The notes: generated by a model from the letters alone, not told the origin. A DNA stretch of 34,725 nucleotides from JBDTNQ01 sp039933635 (GCA_039933635.1 JBDTNQ010000035.1:1-34725); one strand, 5' to 3'. Positions 1 to 8,975 are shown, counted from the stretch's first letter. A program made the numbers and translations.

Positions 1-3
1 GGT

Positions 4-1356
4 CTAACGTTTGGGCCAGAGCGTGCCTTGATCCTGCTTCGTCACTGGACCGAGGCCCTTGTATACGAACTTCTGCAGGCGCTTGCCCTCGTACGTCTCA
101 GTTGTGTAGACGTTGCCGCGCGAGTCGGTCGCGATGCTGTGCACGCCGAAGAACTGCCCTGGTTGCCGGCCGCCGTCGCCGAAGCTCGTCAGGACCTGCA
201 GCGTGTCGCGCAGCAGGATGTAGACCTTTTCATTGCGGCCGTCGGCCACGTACAGGAACTTCTGCTGCGGGTCTCTGGAGAACGCAACGTCCCACACCGC
301 GCCGTCTCCGAGCGTATTCTTCGCGATGAAGACTTCCTTCACGAACGTGCCGTCGCGTCGGAAGACCTGGATTCGATCGTTCGCTCGATCGCACACGTAG
401 AGCAGGCCGTCGGTCGACAGGTCCGCGCAATGAACCGGACTGCGGAATTGCTTGGCCGGCGGCGCCGTCGGATCGTACGGTCCCAAATTCGCATCGTCCG
501 GCTTGTTGCCGTAGGCGCCCCAGTAGCGCTTGAACACGCCGCTGTCGGCGTCGATCACCGCGACGCGCTTGTTGCCGTACCCATCCGCGACGTAGGCTTC
601 GTTCGCCTTCGCATCCACGAAGACCTTTGCTGCGCGCCAGAAATTCGAGGTGTCGTTGCTGCCGGCGTTCTTGCCCGCGTGGCCCACCTGCAGCAGGAAC
701 TTGCCGTCGCGCGTGAACTTCAGGACCTGCGCGTCCTTCGGGTCGTTGCCGCCAATCCAGACATTGCCCTTGTAGTCGACAGTGATGCCGTGGTTCGCCT
801 GCGGCCACTCGTACCCCGTGCCGGGTCCGCCCCAATGACCCACGAGGTTGCCTTCGCGATCGAACTCCAGTACGGGTGGGGCGCCGGTGCAGCAGTCCGC
901 GGGCGGCGTCGTGAGCCGCGACGGTCCGGTGACCGTGACCGTGAGGTGTCCGGTGGCCGGGCCTTCGGGCGCGCCCGCGATGTTGAATACGAGCTCGCCA
1001 TTGCCTGTGCCGGCCCGGCTGGCGCCCGGCAGCGTCAGCCACGGCTGATCCGTCGTGATGTTCCAGGTGGGCCCAGTCGTGTTGCGGCCCTCCGTCATGA
1101 TGTTCAGGCTGGCGTCGCCACGATGGACGATCCACACGTGGTCTTGCGCGTCGACGGCCACCCCGATCGTCTGGCCCAGGACCCAGTGGTTCGGCAGGGG
1201 TTTTGGCCAGAGCGGATCGACCTCGAACGTCGGCGCCTGCACGGCCGACTGCCGTTGCGCCGCATCCATACGCGTGAAGCCATAGCGCGCCACGGTAAGC
1301 GCGACCACGAGCGTGACGAGAAGAGCGCTGAGATACGCGTTCCGCCTGCGGCTCAT
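4..1356 (-). CDS. Secreted NHL-repeat beta-propeller protein with an inserted BACON-like segment
   Basis: The 450-residue product has a basic N-terminus and one hydrophobic segment (about residues 8-24), so it is probably exported or membrane-anchored. The motif FEVDPLWPKPLPNHWVLG near residues 44-61 and repeated blades such as GNVWIGG, AYVADGYGN and LYVADGRNEK show an NHL-type six-bladed propeller like those of secreted peptidyl-hydroxyglycine-lyase-like proteins. Between the first blade (ends DASL, residue 84) and the CC-x-PPVLEFD motif (residues 155-166) lies about 60 extra residues rich in W, G and T (TWNITTDQPWLTLPG), resembling a BACON or Ig-like domain. The ATG at 1356 was chosen because it directly precedes the hydrophobic segment; the frame stays open further upstream without signal-like sequence. 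It diverges from the HupE-like gene with 44 bp between starts. The fold is secure; enzyme activity is not established. Confidence 0.8.
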   Translation of the reverse strand: MSRRRNAYLSALLVTLVVALTVARYGFTRMDAAQRQSAVQAPTFEVDPLWPKPLPNHWVLGQTIGVAVDAQDHVWIVHRGDASLNIMTEGRNTTGPTWNITTDQPWLTLPGASRAGTGNGELVFNIAGAPEGPATGHLTVTVTGPSRLTTPPADCCTGAPPVLEFDREGNLVGHWGGPGTGYEWPQANHGITVDYKGNVWIGGNDPKDAQVLKFTRDGKFLLQVGHAGKNAGSNDTSNFWRAAKVFVDAKANEAYVADGYGNKRVAVIDADSGVFKRYWGAYGNKPDDANLGPYDPTAPPAKQFRSPVHCADLSTDGLLYVCDRANDRIQVFRRDGTFVKEVFIAKNTLGDGAVWDVAFSRDPQQKFLYVADGRNEKVYILLRDTLQVLTSFGDGGRQPGQFFGVHSIATDSRGNVYTTETYEGKRLQKFVYKGLGPVTKQDQGTLWPKR

Positions 1357-1400
1357 ATTGGTGTCTCGGTCGGCAGAGTATATGGCATCCTGACTGCCGC

Positions 1401-2756
1401 ATGCGCAGGTGGTCGTGCACGCTCTGGCTCGTATGTCTACTCGCCGCGGCAGGGTTCGTCGGCGTGCGGTTGGCCGCGCACGACCTACCGACGGACGTCC
1501 TGATCCAGACGTTTGTGAAGCCAGAGGGTTCACACCTTCGCGTTCTCGTGCGCGTGCCTCTAAACGCGATGGCCGACATCGACTACCCGACGCGCGGTCC
1601 GGGTGGGGTGCTGGATCTCACCCGCGTCGCGCCGGCGCTGCGCGACGCCACGACGATGTGGGTGATTCCAGCGGTGCGTGTGTTCGAGGACGATATGCCG
1701 CTCCCGGCGCCGCGCGTGGAGGCGACGCGCATCTCATTGCCATCCGATCGCGCGTTTGCGAGTTACGACGAGGCGCTCGCACACGTGACAGGTCCAGCCC
1801 TGGCGCCGGACGTCCAGATCTACTGGGGCCAGGCGATGCTCGACGTCTCGCTCGACTACGACATCCGGTCCGAGTGGAGCGCATTCGCCGTCCGGCCGTC
1901 ATTCGAGCGACTCGGCGTGCACGTCATGACCACGCTGCGGTTCCTGCCGCCGGGCGGTGCTGTGCGTGCGCTCGAATGGAGCGGGAATCCCGGACTGGTA
2001 CGGCTGGATCCGAGCTGGCATCAGGCGGCGCTGGGGTTCGTCCGTCTGGGATTCGCCCACATTCTCGGGGGCACGGACCATCTCCTGTTTCTGATGTGTC
2101 TCGTGATTCCCGTCCGCCGTTTTCGCGGCCTGGTCGCCGTGGTGACGGCGTTCGCCGTCGCGCACTCGATCACGCTCCTGGCGTCAGCCGTGAACCTGGC
2201 GCCTGACGCGCTGTGGTTCCCTCCCTTGATTGAGACGCTGATCGCAGCGTCCATTCTCTACATGGCGCTCGAGAACATCCTGGCCGCGAGGTTCGGACAT
2301 CGGTGGAGGGTCGCGTTCGGGTTCGGCCTCGTGCACGGCTTCGGCTTTTCGTTCGCGTTGCGCGAGTCGATGCAGTTCGCCGGTGGACACCTGCTCACGT
2401 CGCTCTTCGCGTTCAACATCGGCGTTGAGCTCGGCCAATTGCTGGTGCTGCTGATTGTGATTCCGCCGCTGACGTGGCTGTGCCGGGTTTCGCGCTCGGA
2501 GCGCCTGGCCACGATCGTCGCGTCGGCCGTCGTGGGCCACGTCGCGTGGCACTGGATGATCGATCGCGGGCGCGCGCTGGGTCAGTATCGCGTGTACTGG
2601 CCGGATATCGACGCCGCGTTTGCGGCAAAGACGGCGACGTGGCTGCTCGTGCTCACGGTCGCGGGAGGCGTGATGTGGATCGGATCCCTTGCGGTCGCCC
2701 GATTCAGGCCCGGAGCACCGACCGATCCCGAAACGGAGCTCACGCCTCCGCGTTGA
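1401..2756 (+). CDS. HupE/UreJ-family membrane protein
   Basis: The 451-residue protein has a signal-like N-terminus (about residues 5-25), an extracytoplasmic domain to about residue 205, and then roughly seven membrane helices. The membrane half carries family hallmarks: HILGGTDHLLFL (about residues 220-231), GFGLVHGFGFSFAL (about 307-320) and FNIGVELGQL (about 336-345). The His, Asp and Glu in these motifs are the candidate metal ligands of HupE/UreJ proteins, which are linked to nickel or cobalt uptake. This subtype with a long N-terminal domain is widespread but little characterised, so transport of a specific metal is inference. The gene is divergent from the NHL protein, and its 3' end overlaps the convergent mannonate-dehydratase-like gene by 17 bp. 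A nickel role would be notable because a LarA-like, normally nickel-dependent enzyme is encoded 22 kb away, but nothing links them directly. Confidence 0.8.
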   Translation: MRRWSCTLWLVCLLAAAGFVGVRLAAHDLPTDVLIQTFVKPEGSHLRVLVRVPLNAMADIDYPTRGPGGVLDLTRVAPALRDATTMWVIPAVRVFEDDMPLPAPRVEATRISLPSDRAFASYDEALAHVTGPALAPDVQIYWGQAMLDVSLDYDIRSEWSAFAVRPSFERLGVHVMTTLRFLPPGGAVRALEWSGNPGLVRLDPSWHQAALGFVRLGFAHILGGTDHLLFLMCLVIPVRRFRGLVAVVTAFAVAHSITLLASAVNLAPDALWFPPLIETLIAASILYMALENILAARFGHRWRVAFGFGLVHGFGFSFALRESMQFAGGHLLTSLFAFNIGVELGQLLVLLIVIPPLTWLCRVSRSERLATIVASAVVGHVAWHWMIDRGRALGQYRVYWPDIDAAFAAKTATWLLVLTVAGGVMWIGSLAVARFRPGAPTDPETELTPPR

Positions 2757-3870
2757 CCGCGGCGATCAGGGCTTTGATATAGCCGAGCGCGAAGGCGAAT
2801 CCCTGCGCCTGATTCGTGTCGCCTTCGACCTGCGGCACGTGGTCCGGCATCATCATGCCGTCGTAGCCGACGTCCTTGTAGACGCGCATCGCCCTGAGCA
2901 TGTCGACATCGCCGTTGTCGATGAACGTCTCGCGGAAGTTCAGGACGCCGCCGGCGATGTTGCGGAAGTGCACGCTGAAAATCTTCTTCCGCGACCCGAA
3001 GTAGCGGATCACATCGAAGATCTCTTCCCCTGGCTTCTCGAGCATCTCGGACACCGTGCCCTGGCAGAAGTTCAGCCCGTGGTACGGGCTCTCCTTGATC
3101 GAGATGAAGCGCTTCAGTCCCTCCACCGACCCGAGCACGGTCTCGACGCCGCGCCATCCCTTGCCTTTGGGCATCGCCGGATCCTGGGGATGACAGCCGA
3201 GCTTCACCTTGTATTCCTCGGCGACGGGTACGACCCGCTCGAGGAAGTACGTGATGCGCTCCCAGTAGGTGTCGGCGTCGATCCGACCGGCCTCCGTCAT
3301 CGCGGGCTGCTGCGATCCATCACCGTAGACAAAGGTGCTGTAACGCGTCGCCGGCCCGCGGCCCGGCGTGGGCGACGTGCGCGGCACGCCGAGAAAGGTG
3401 AGGTTGTATTTGACCTGCGAGATGCCGGCCCGGGCGGTGTTGCGAATCATCTGGCAGATGTCGTCGATCTGCCGACCGCGATCCCCGTTGGCGAGCAGGA
3501 TGCCAGGATTCTCCGAACGCGCGATGTCGCTCGAGCTGAGCGGCAGCGGCACCATATCGAGCGCGATGCCAAACGACGCGACGCGCTCTTTGAGACGCGT
3601 GAGCCCGTCCACCGACCAGGCCTCGTCCATCTTCGCGGACGGCAGCCGGCTGCAGATGTTGTTCACCCCGAATGCCGCCATCTCACGGAGGATGTCGTCG
3701 GAATCGCCATGTTGCGTGCCAACCTTCATCAGGGCCTTGCGCGTGGCGCCTGTGGCACGGCCGGAGGTCGCGGGCTTGGGGATGGCGGCGGCCTGTGCCG
3801 AGACCACGGCCTCCGCAAAGGCCGCGGTGCCGGAGACGCCGGCGAGGCGGACGAAATCCCTTCGATTCAT
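2740..3870 (-). CDS. Tat-exported mannonate dehydratase (UxuA)-like TIM-barrel enzyme
   Basis: The 376-residue product starts MNRRDFVRLAG, a twin-arginine signal followed by an Ala-rich segment to about residue 29. The rest matches the UxuA family, which dehydrates D-mannonate to 2-keto-3-deoxygluconate using Mn2+. The family metal ligands are recognisable: His227 in GCHPQDP, Cys269 in GLNFCQGT, His301 in VHFRNI and Asp343 in MPDHVP, with the catalytic His344 next to it. The segment NGDVDML (319-325) is also typical. Start: the ATG at 3870 has GGGAGA upstream, and the short in-frame extension to 3885 is unlikely. A Tat signal on this normally cytoplasmic enzyme is odd; the protein may act in the periplasm or on a different acid sugar. 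The catalytic family is well supported, the substrate is not. It converges on the HupE-like gene (17-bp overlap). Confidence 0.8.
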   Translation of the reverse strand: MNRRDFVRLAGVSGTAAFAEAVVSAQAAAIPKPATSGRATGATRKALMKVGTQHGDSDDILREMAAFGVNNICSRLPSAKMDEAWSVDGLTRLKERVASFGIALDMVPLPLSSSDIARSENPGILLANGDRGRQIDDICQMIRNTARAGISQVKYNLTFLGVPRTSPTPGRGPATRYSTFVYGDGSQQPAMTEAGRIDADTYWERITYFLERVVPVAEEYKVKLGCHPQDPAMPKGKGWRGVETVLGSVEGLKRFISIKESPYHGLNFCQGTVSEMLEKPGEEIFDVIRYFGSRKKIFSVHFRNIAGGVLNFRETFIDNGDVDMLRAMRVYKDVGYDGMMMPDHVPQVEGDTNQAQGFAFALGYIKALIAAVNAEA

Positions 3871-4036
3871 GGCACGGTCTCCCACGGCCGGCTGGCCGGC
3901 CTGCTGTCTGGCTGTCGGGTGATTCGGGCCGCCACTATCTCACGAATCGCGGCGCGATGGCGTCGTGTCCTGTATCCGTTCGCCCGTCGCGTGCGGGCCG
4001 CCCGTCTGGCCCCCATGGGCTAGAGTGAACCGCGGC

Positions 4037-4795
4037 ATGGCTCCGTCTTCACCCCCGATAGCGGCCGACGTGCTCGCATGGTTGCGACACCGCGGTTCCC
4101 GGCGCAACGTCGAGGGCATGGCGCGATTCGCCATTCACTCCGAGAAGGCGTTCGGCGTATCGATGGCGACCATGAAACCGCTGGCCTCACGGCTCCGGCC
4201 CAATCACGACCTTGCGCTCCAGTTGTGGGAGAGCGGGTGGCACGAGGCGCGGATGCTGGCAACGCTCATCGACGATCCGGCGCGCGTCACCGTGACTCAA
4301 ATGAACGCGTGGGCTCGCGACTTCGACAACTGGGCCGTGTGCGACACCGCCTGCTTCCATCTGTTCGATCGAACGCCGCTGGTTTGGAAGGTTCTCGCGC
4401 GTTGGGCCGCTTCGCCCCGTGAGTTCGTGAAGCGCGCAGCGTTCGCCTTGGTGGCCAGTCTGGCGCTTCACGACCGCGACACCAGTGACGACGCGTTTGT
4501 CGCGCTGTTGCCGACCATCGAGCGCGCGGCGGCCGATGACAGGAACTTCGTGAAGAAAGGGGTCAACTGGGCCCTGCGATCAGTCGGCGAGCGTAGTCCA
4601 TTCACGCACACGGCGGCCCTGACGCTGGCCCGACGACTCGCGTCCTCGGCGGCGCCTGCGCCGAGGTGGGTGGGGCAGGACGCGCTCCGGGACCTCAAGC
4701 GTCCGCTCGTGCTCGCCCGGATCGACAGGCGAGATCAGGCAAAGAAGGCCCGCGCGGCACGAACTGCGTCGAAGCGCCCGAAGCAACGGCGTTGA
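4037..4795 (+). CDS. AlkD-like DNA alkylation repair protein
   Basis: This is a 252-residue all-helical protein of the AlkD/HEAT-like DNA glycosylase family, which excises N3- and N7-alkylpurines without base flipping. Diagnostic motifs are DFDNWAVCD (residues 95-103), where Trp99 and Asp103 match the conserved aromatic and acidic catalytic positions, and FVKKGVNWALRSVG (171-184), the KK-x-x-x-WALR signature. The C-terminus is a Lys/Arg-rich tail that probably adds nonspecific DNA contact. The ATG at 4037 was chosen because upstream in-frame sequence is not domain-like. It is transcribed divergently from the mannonate-dehydratase-like gene across 166 bp. It has no functional link to its neighbours and looks like a stand-alone repair gene. 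Confidence 0.85.
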   Translation: MAPSSPPIAADVLAWLRHRGSRRNVEGMARFAIHSEKAFGVSMATMKPLASRLRPNHDLALQLWESGWHEARMLATLIDDPARVTVTQMNAWARDFDNWAVCDTACFHLFDRTPLVWKVLARWAASPREFVKRAAFALVASLALHDRDTSDDAFVALLPTIERAAADDRNFVKKGVNWALRSVGERSPFTHTAALTLARRLASSAAPAPRWVGQDALRDLKRPLVLARIDRRDQAKKARAARTASKRPKQRR

Positions 4796-4868
4796 CCCTC
4801 GCTTGCCGTTTGTCGTGGCCCGCTGGCCGCAGCCTCCGGCTATCATCTGATGCAAGTTGCCGTCGCCG

Positions 4869-5612
4869 ATGACCCAGCCTGTTGCCATCCAACTCGCCCC
4901 GCCGGACGCCGAGCGCGCGCGTCTCCGGTCGCTCGAACTGGACCTTGCCGCCCGGGAGGCGGACCTCGCGGCGCTCAAGAATGAGCTCCACGGGTTGCAG
5001 TCGCGGTACCTGCGTGAAATCGGTGACTTCTACGCGCAGCTCAGCGCCCTGGAGGCGGCCGTCGACGAGGCCGAGATCCGCGCCGGTCTTCGTCCCGCGT
5101 TCGAGGCCGACGAGGAGCCAGGCGAAGAGGCGTCCTCGTCGGAAGCTGACGCACACTCATGCTCGAACCGCGGGGCGCCATCCGACGATCTGAAGCGCGT
5201 GTTCCGCGACCTCGCCAAGGCCATCCATCCTGATCTTGCCGAGGATGAACCCGCGCGTTGCCGGCGTCACTCGCTGATGGCCGAGGCCAATCGCGCCTAC
5301 GCCGAGCGTGACGAGGATCGGCTGCGGCTGATCATGCGCGCGTGGGAGCGGAGCCCGGAGACGGTGCTCGACGATGATCCAGAGGCCGGCCGCGCGCGCG
5401 TGCAACGACGCATCGCGGACATCGACGCGCGCCTCGTCATGATCGAGGCGGAACTCTCGGATCTGCGCGCATCAGCCATCTGGCGCCTGAAAGGCCGCAT
5501 CGACGAGGCCCGGGCACAGGGGTGGGATCTCTTTGCCGAGATGATCCTGCAGGTGAAGCGCGAAATCGCCCGGGCGACGGTGAGATTACAGAAACTGCGG
5601 GCCGGCGTTTGA
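4869..5612 (+). CDS. J-domain protein flanked by coiled coils
   Basis: The 247-residue product has a heptad-rich charged coiled coil at about residues 14-72, an acidic linker (about 78-98), a compact J-domain at about 105-160 with an intact HPD motif (AIHPDL, HPD at 120-122), and a second helical coiled coil from about 172 to 245. J-domains stimulate DnaK-family ATPases through HPD; here the flanking coils would dictate partner or oligomer. It has no G/F region, zinc fingers or C-terminal substrate domains, so it is not DnaJ itself. The ATG at 4869 is preferred over an in-frame TTG at 4857; neither has a strong ribosome site. It follows the AlkD-like gene by 73 bp and precedes the efflux permease by 66 bp. 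The family is clear, the client is unknown. Confidence 0.75.
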   Translation: MTQPVAIQLAPPDAERARLRSLELDLAAREADLAALKNELHGLQSRYLREIGDFYAQLSALEAAVDEAEIRAGLRPAFEADEEPGEEASSSEADAHSCSNRGAPSDDLKRVFRDLAKAIHPDLAEDEPARCRRHSLMAEANRAYAERDEDRLRLIMRAWERSPETVLDDDPEAGRARVQRRIADIDARLVMIEAELSDLRASAIWRLKGRIDEARAQGWDLFAEMILQVKREIARATVRLQKLRAGV

Positions 5613-5678
5613 TGAAACAATAATTTGGTCCCGGCCCCACGACGATCGTGTCGCGCGATCCGTCTTCGTTCGTCCAGC

Positions 5679-7154
5679 ATGAGCTCATTCTTCGATCGCG
5701 CAATCGGCACGGACTCCACCTCGGCCATGGCACTGCAGCGCCGGATGCCCTGGCTCGTCGCGATGGCGCTCTTCATGGAGAACCTCGACGCGACGATCGT
5801 CAACACAGCGGCGCCGACGATGGCCGCGAGCCTGCACGTCGAGCCGCTGAGCCTGAAGGGGGTCCTGACCAGCTACACGCTGGCGCTCGCCGTGTTCATT
5901 CCCATCAGCGGCTGGGCCGCCGACTGCTTCGGGACCAAGCGCGTGTTCGCGACGGCCATTCTCCTGTTCTCGCTCGGGTCGTTGTTGTGTGGTGTGTCGG
6001 TGAACGTGCCCATGCTGGTGGCATCGAGACTGCTGCAGGGTATTGGCGGCGCCATGATGACGCCGGTCGGCCGCCTGGCGCTCGTGCGCAGTTTTCCGCG
6101 CGCGCAGATGATCACCGCCATGAACTACGTCGTGATTCCGGCGTTGGTTGGACCGCTCGTCGGTCCCTTCCTCGGCGGTCTCATCGTCGCGTCGCTGCAC
6201 TGGCGCGTGATCTTTTTCATCAACCTGCCGCTCGGCGCGCTCGGACTGTGGATGGCGCGCCGGTATATGCCCGACTACCGCGACGAGCACACGCCGCCGC
6301 TTGATTGGGTCGGGTTCGTGCTGTTCGGCGTCGGCGTGCTCCTGCTGTCGTACGTGCTCGAAGTGCTCGGGGACCACTCACTGTCGTGGACCGTCACCCT
6401 CGAGCTGGCGGCGCTCTCGCTGGTTCTGCTCGGCACGTACGGCTGGCACGCGTCACGCGCGGTGGCGCCGTTGCTCGAGCTCGGCCTGTTCAAGATCCGG
6501 ACGTTCCGCGTGTCGGTGCTGGGAGGATTCGTCACACGGCTCGGCGTCGGCGGCATGCCGTTCCTTCTGCCGCTGCTCTATCAGGTCGGCCTCGGGTATG
6601 CGCCGTGGCAGGCCGGCCTGCTCACGATGCCGCAGGCGGCCTCGGCGATCGGGATGAAGATCCTCAGCAAGCCGCTGCTTGCGCGCTTCGGCCATCGCAC
6701 GGTGCTGCGGGTCAACACCGTGGTGATGGGACTCTTCATCATGGTGTTCGGGTTCGTCGGGCTTGGGACGCCGATTTGGGCCATCCTGCTCCTCAGCTTC
6801 GGCCAGGGCTTTGCCTCGTCCACGCAGTTCACGAGCATGAACACGCTGGTCTATGCGGATGTGACTGACGCGCAGGCCAGCCGCGCGAGCAGCATCGCCA
6901 GCACCGCTCAGCAGCTCGCGCTCAGTTTCGGCGTGGCGTTCGGATCGGTGTCGGCGCAGTGGTTTCTCCACAGCGTGCCCCAGAGCGACCACCCCGCATT
7001 CATCAGCGCGCTGCACCATGCGTTTCTCACACTCGGTACCTTGACGATCGTGTCGTCGCTCAGCTTCGCGGGGTTGAAGCCCGCCGACGGCAGCAACGTC
7101 AGCAGCCACCAGCAGACGCCGAAGTTCGAAGAGCTGGCAGAAAGATCCGCGTAG
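5679..7154 (+). CDS. MFS transporter, DHA2 (EmrB/QacA-type) drug:H+ antiporter
   Basis: The 491-residue polytopic protein looks like a 14-helix DHA2 family member. It has the helix-1 motif LDATIVNTAAPTMA (residues 36-49), motif A after helix 2 (DCFGTKR, about 82-88), the helix-4 segment RLLQGIGGAMMTP (about 117-129) and antiporter motif C (PALVGPLVGPFLGG, 154-167). DHA2 proteins export hydrophobic toxic compounds using the proton gradient. No membrane-fusion partner (EmrA) or outer-membrane channel gene is adjacent, so it probably works alone in the inner membrane. The ATG at 5679 was chosen because the upstream extension lacks membrane character. The C-terminal tail (about 465-491) is hydrophilic. 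The substrate cannot be read from sequence. Confidence 0.9.
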   Translation: MSSFFDRAIGTDSTSAMALQRRMPWLVAMALFMENLDATIVNTAAPTMAASLHVEPLSLKGVLTSYTLALAVFIPISGWAADCFGTKRVFATAILLFSLGSLLCGVSVNVPMLVASRLLQGIGGAMMTPVGRLALVRSFPRAQMITAMNYVVIPALVGPLVGPFLGGLIVASLHWRVIFFINLPLGALGLWMARRYMPDYRDEHTPPLDWVGFVLFGVGVLLLSYVLEVLGDHSLSWTVTLELAALSLVLLGTYGWHASRAVAPLLELGLFKIRTFRVSVLGGFVTRLGVGGMPFLLPLLYQVGLGYAPWQAGLLTMPQAASAIGMKILSKPLLARFGHRTVLRVNTVVMGLFIMVFGFVGLGTPIWAILLLSFGQGFASSTQFTSMNTLVYADVTDAQASRASSIASTAQQLALSFGVAFGSVSAQWFLHSVPQSDHPAFISALHHAFLTLGTLTIVSSLSFAGLKPADGSNVSSHQQTPKFEELAERSA

Positions 7155-7208
7155 ACGATCTTCATCCCGGGCATGCCGTCCGGCAGTAGGATCGCGCGGG
7201 AGGCTTTT

Positions 7209-7760
7209 ATGGATCTCTTGAACACCATCCTCAATGCGCAGGGCGGCCGGGCGGTCGATCAGATCGGCGAGCATGTCGGCCTCGATCGGGCTCAAACGGT
7301 ATCCGCGATTGAGACGCTGCTTCCGTCGTTGGCGGGCGGACTCTCGAGGAATGCGGCTCAGCCTGGCGGGCTCGAGAGCCTGGTGGCGGCGCTCGCAAGC
7401 GGTGCGCACCAGCAATACGTCAGCGACCCGTCGCAGTTGGCCCAACCGGCCGCGATTCAGGACGGCAACAACATTCTGGGTCACATCCTCGGAAGCAAGG
7501 ATGCGAGCCGCGGTGTCGCGGCGGAGGCGGCTGCCACGACCGGCATCGGCGCGGACGTCTTGAGGAAGATGCTGCCGATGTTGGCCTCGCTGGCGATGGG
7601 CGCCATGAGCCAGCGCGGTGCCGCACGGTCCTGGTTCGGCGGATCGTCGACAGGCGGGGGTGGATTGATGGGCATGCTGGCTCCGATGCTCGACCGCAAC
7701 CGCGATGGGTCCGTCGGCGACGATCTCATGGGGATGCTGGGGCAGGCGTTCAAGAAGTAG
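7209..7760 (+). CDS. DUF937 family protein with a C-terminal EF-hand-like loop
   Basis: The 183-residue protein starts MDLLNTILNAQGG and contains paired helical segments typical of DUF937/YidB-like proteins: GLDRAQTVSAIETLLPSLAGGL near residues 29-50 (quoted in part) and VLRKMLPMLASLAMGAM near 118-134. A Gly/Met-rich segment leads to DRNRDGSVGDDL near the end, which has the D-x-N-x-D-G spacing of a calcium-binding loop and is common at the C-terminus of this family. There is no signal peptide. The ATG at 7209 has an excellent ribosome site (GGGAGG at 7197-7202), which rules out the upstream start at 7173. It lies 54 bp after the MFS gene on the same strand and may be co-transcribed. The function of the family is unknown. 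Confidence 0.8.
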   Translation: MDLLNTILNAQGGRAVDQIGEHVGLDRAQTVSAIETLLPSLAGGLSRNAAQPGGLESLVAALASGAHQQYVSDPSQLAQPAAIQDGNNILGHILGSKDASRGVAAEAAATTGIGADVLRKMLPMLASLAMGAMSQRGAARSWFGGSSTGGGGLMGMLAPMLDRNRDGSVGDDLMGMLGQAFKK

Positions 7761-7874
7761 CGGCCTCTCGCGCCGAAATCGTCATCGCCGGCGACCCGCC
7801 GCGTTGAGTCCGTCGCATCGGGTAGACTCTACGGGCCCTCCAACCTTTCTGTAGAGGCCGACCGCGAGACGACC

Positions 7875-8975
7875 ATGACGATTGCTGTACTTCGACCGAC
7901 TGCACTGCTCTCCGGCGCGTTCCTCGCGCTGTGTTTCGTGACTGCCTGCAGCAAGCCCGCGCCGGTGGCAGAGGCGCCAAAGACTGCTGCGCCCGACGTC
8001 TGGGCGGTCGTCGACGGACACGAGATCCATCGCGATCTGGTCGAGAAGGCCTACCGCAGCACGGTGGATCCCACCGCGAACCCGGCCCCGTCGCAGGATC
8101 AGGTCGTCACGATGAAGATCAACCTCCTGGACGAACTGATCACCCAGGAGATCATGATGGCCCGCGCGAAAGCCCTCGGAGCCGAGGCGACCGACGCGGA
8201 GGTCGAGACGGCCTTCAATGAACGCAAGACCGGCGTGACCGATCAGGCCTTTCAGGACCAGCTGAAACAGCGTGGCTTCACGACCGACGACCTGAAAGCG
8301 GGCGTCCGCCGTGAACTCACGGCCCAGAAGGTGATTGAGAAGGACGTCAACGCGAAGGTGTCGATCAGCGATCAGGATATCGCCGACTTCTACGCCAAGA
8401 ACCGCGCGCAGTTCAATCTGGCCGAGCCGCAATACCGCCTCGCACAGATTGTCGTGACGCCGGCCAAGGATCCTCAGCTCCGCAACCGCATGAACGACGA
8501 TGCAGGGACGGCGGCCGAGGCGAACGCGAAGGTGGCCATGCTCGTGGAGCGGTTGAAGGCCGGCGGGGATTTCGGCGATCTCGCGATGGACTTTTCCGAG
8601 GATCCGCAGTCGGGTCCGCAGGGAGGCGACCTCGGCTTCGTCCCGGCGTCCGCGCTCGCGCGCGTGGCCCCGGCACTCCGGGATGCGGTCTTGAAAATGC
8701 AGCCCGGCAGCATCAACACGGTGAACCTCGGATCGAACTACACGATTCTCGCCCTGGTGTCGAAGGAGCCAGCGGGCCAGCGCGACCTGAACACGCCGAC
8801 CGTGAAGGACGGCATCCGCGACCTGCTCCAGACGCGTAAGCAGGAGCTGTTGCGAACGGCGTACATCGCCGCCGCGCGTTCAGACGCGAAAGTCACCAAC
8901 TACCTCGCACGGCAAGTCGTCGACGCCCAGGCCAAGGTGCCGGCTTCGCTGAGCCTCGGCTCGCCCGGTAAGTAG
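7875..8975 (+). CDS. SurA/PrsA-like peptidyl-prolyl isomerase lipoprotein
   Basis: The 366-residue product has a lipoprotein signal with lipobox VTAC, lipidation at Cys25, followed by a Pro/Ala linker. Residues about 40-180 form a SurA_N-like helical chaperone domain. Residues about 183-300 form a PPIC (parvulin) domain: QYRLAQIVVTP, then DFGDLAMDFSEDP, then GGDLGFVP, the usual order of parvulin strands and helices. A C-terminal helical region with EL-x-x-AYI-type packing ends the protein. The family isomerises proline bonds and chaperones exported proteins, SurA in the periplasm and PrsA on the outer face of the membrane. The ATG at 7875 directly precedes the signal peptide. It is on the same strand as the DUF937 gene, 114 bp away. 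A CotH remnant starts about 20 bp after its stop codon. Confidence 0.88.
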   Translation: MTIAVLRPTALLSGAFLALCFVTACSKPAPVAEAPKTAAPDVWAVVDGHEIHRDLVEKAYRSTVDPTANPAPSQDQVVTMKINLLDELITQEIMMARAKALGAEATDAEVETAFNERKTGVTDQAFQDQLKQRGFTTDDLKAGVRRELTAQKVIEKDVNAKVSISDQDIADFYAKNRAQFNLAEPQYRLAQIVVTPAKDPQLRNRMNDDAGTAAEANAKVAMLVERLKAGGDFGDLAMDFSEDPQSGPQGGDLGFVPASALARVAPALRDAVLKMQPGSINTVNLGSNYTILALVSKEPAGQRDLNTPTVKDGIRDLLQTRKQELLRTAYIAAARSDAKVTNYLARQVVDAQAKVPASLSLGSPGK

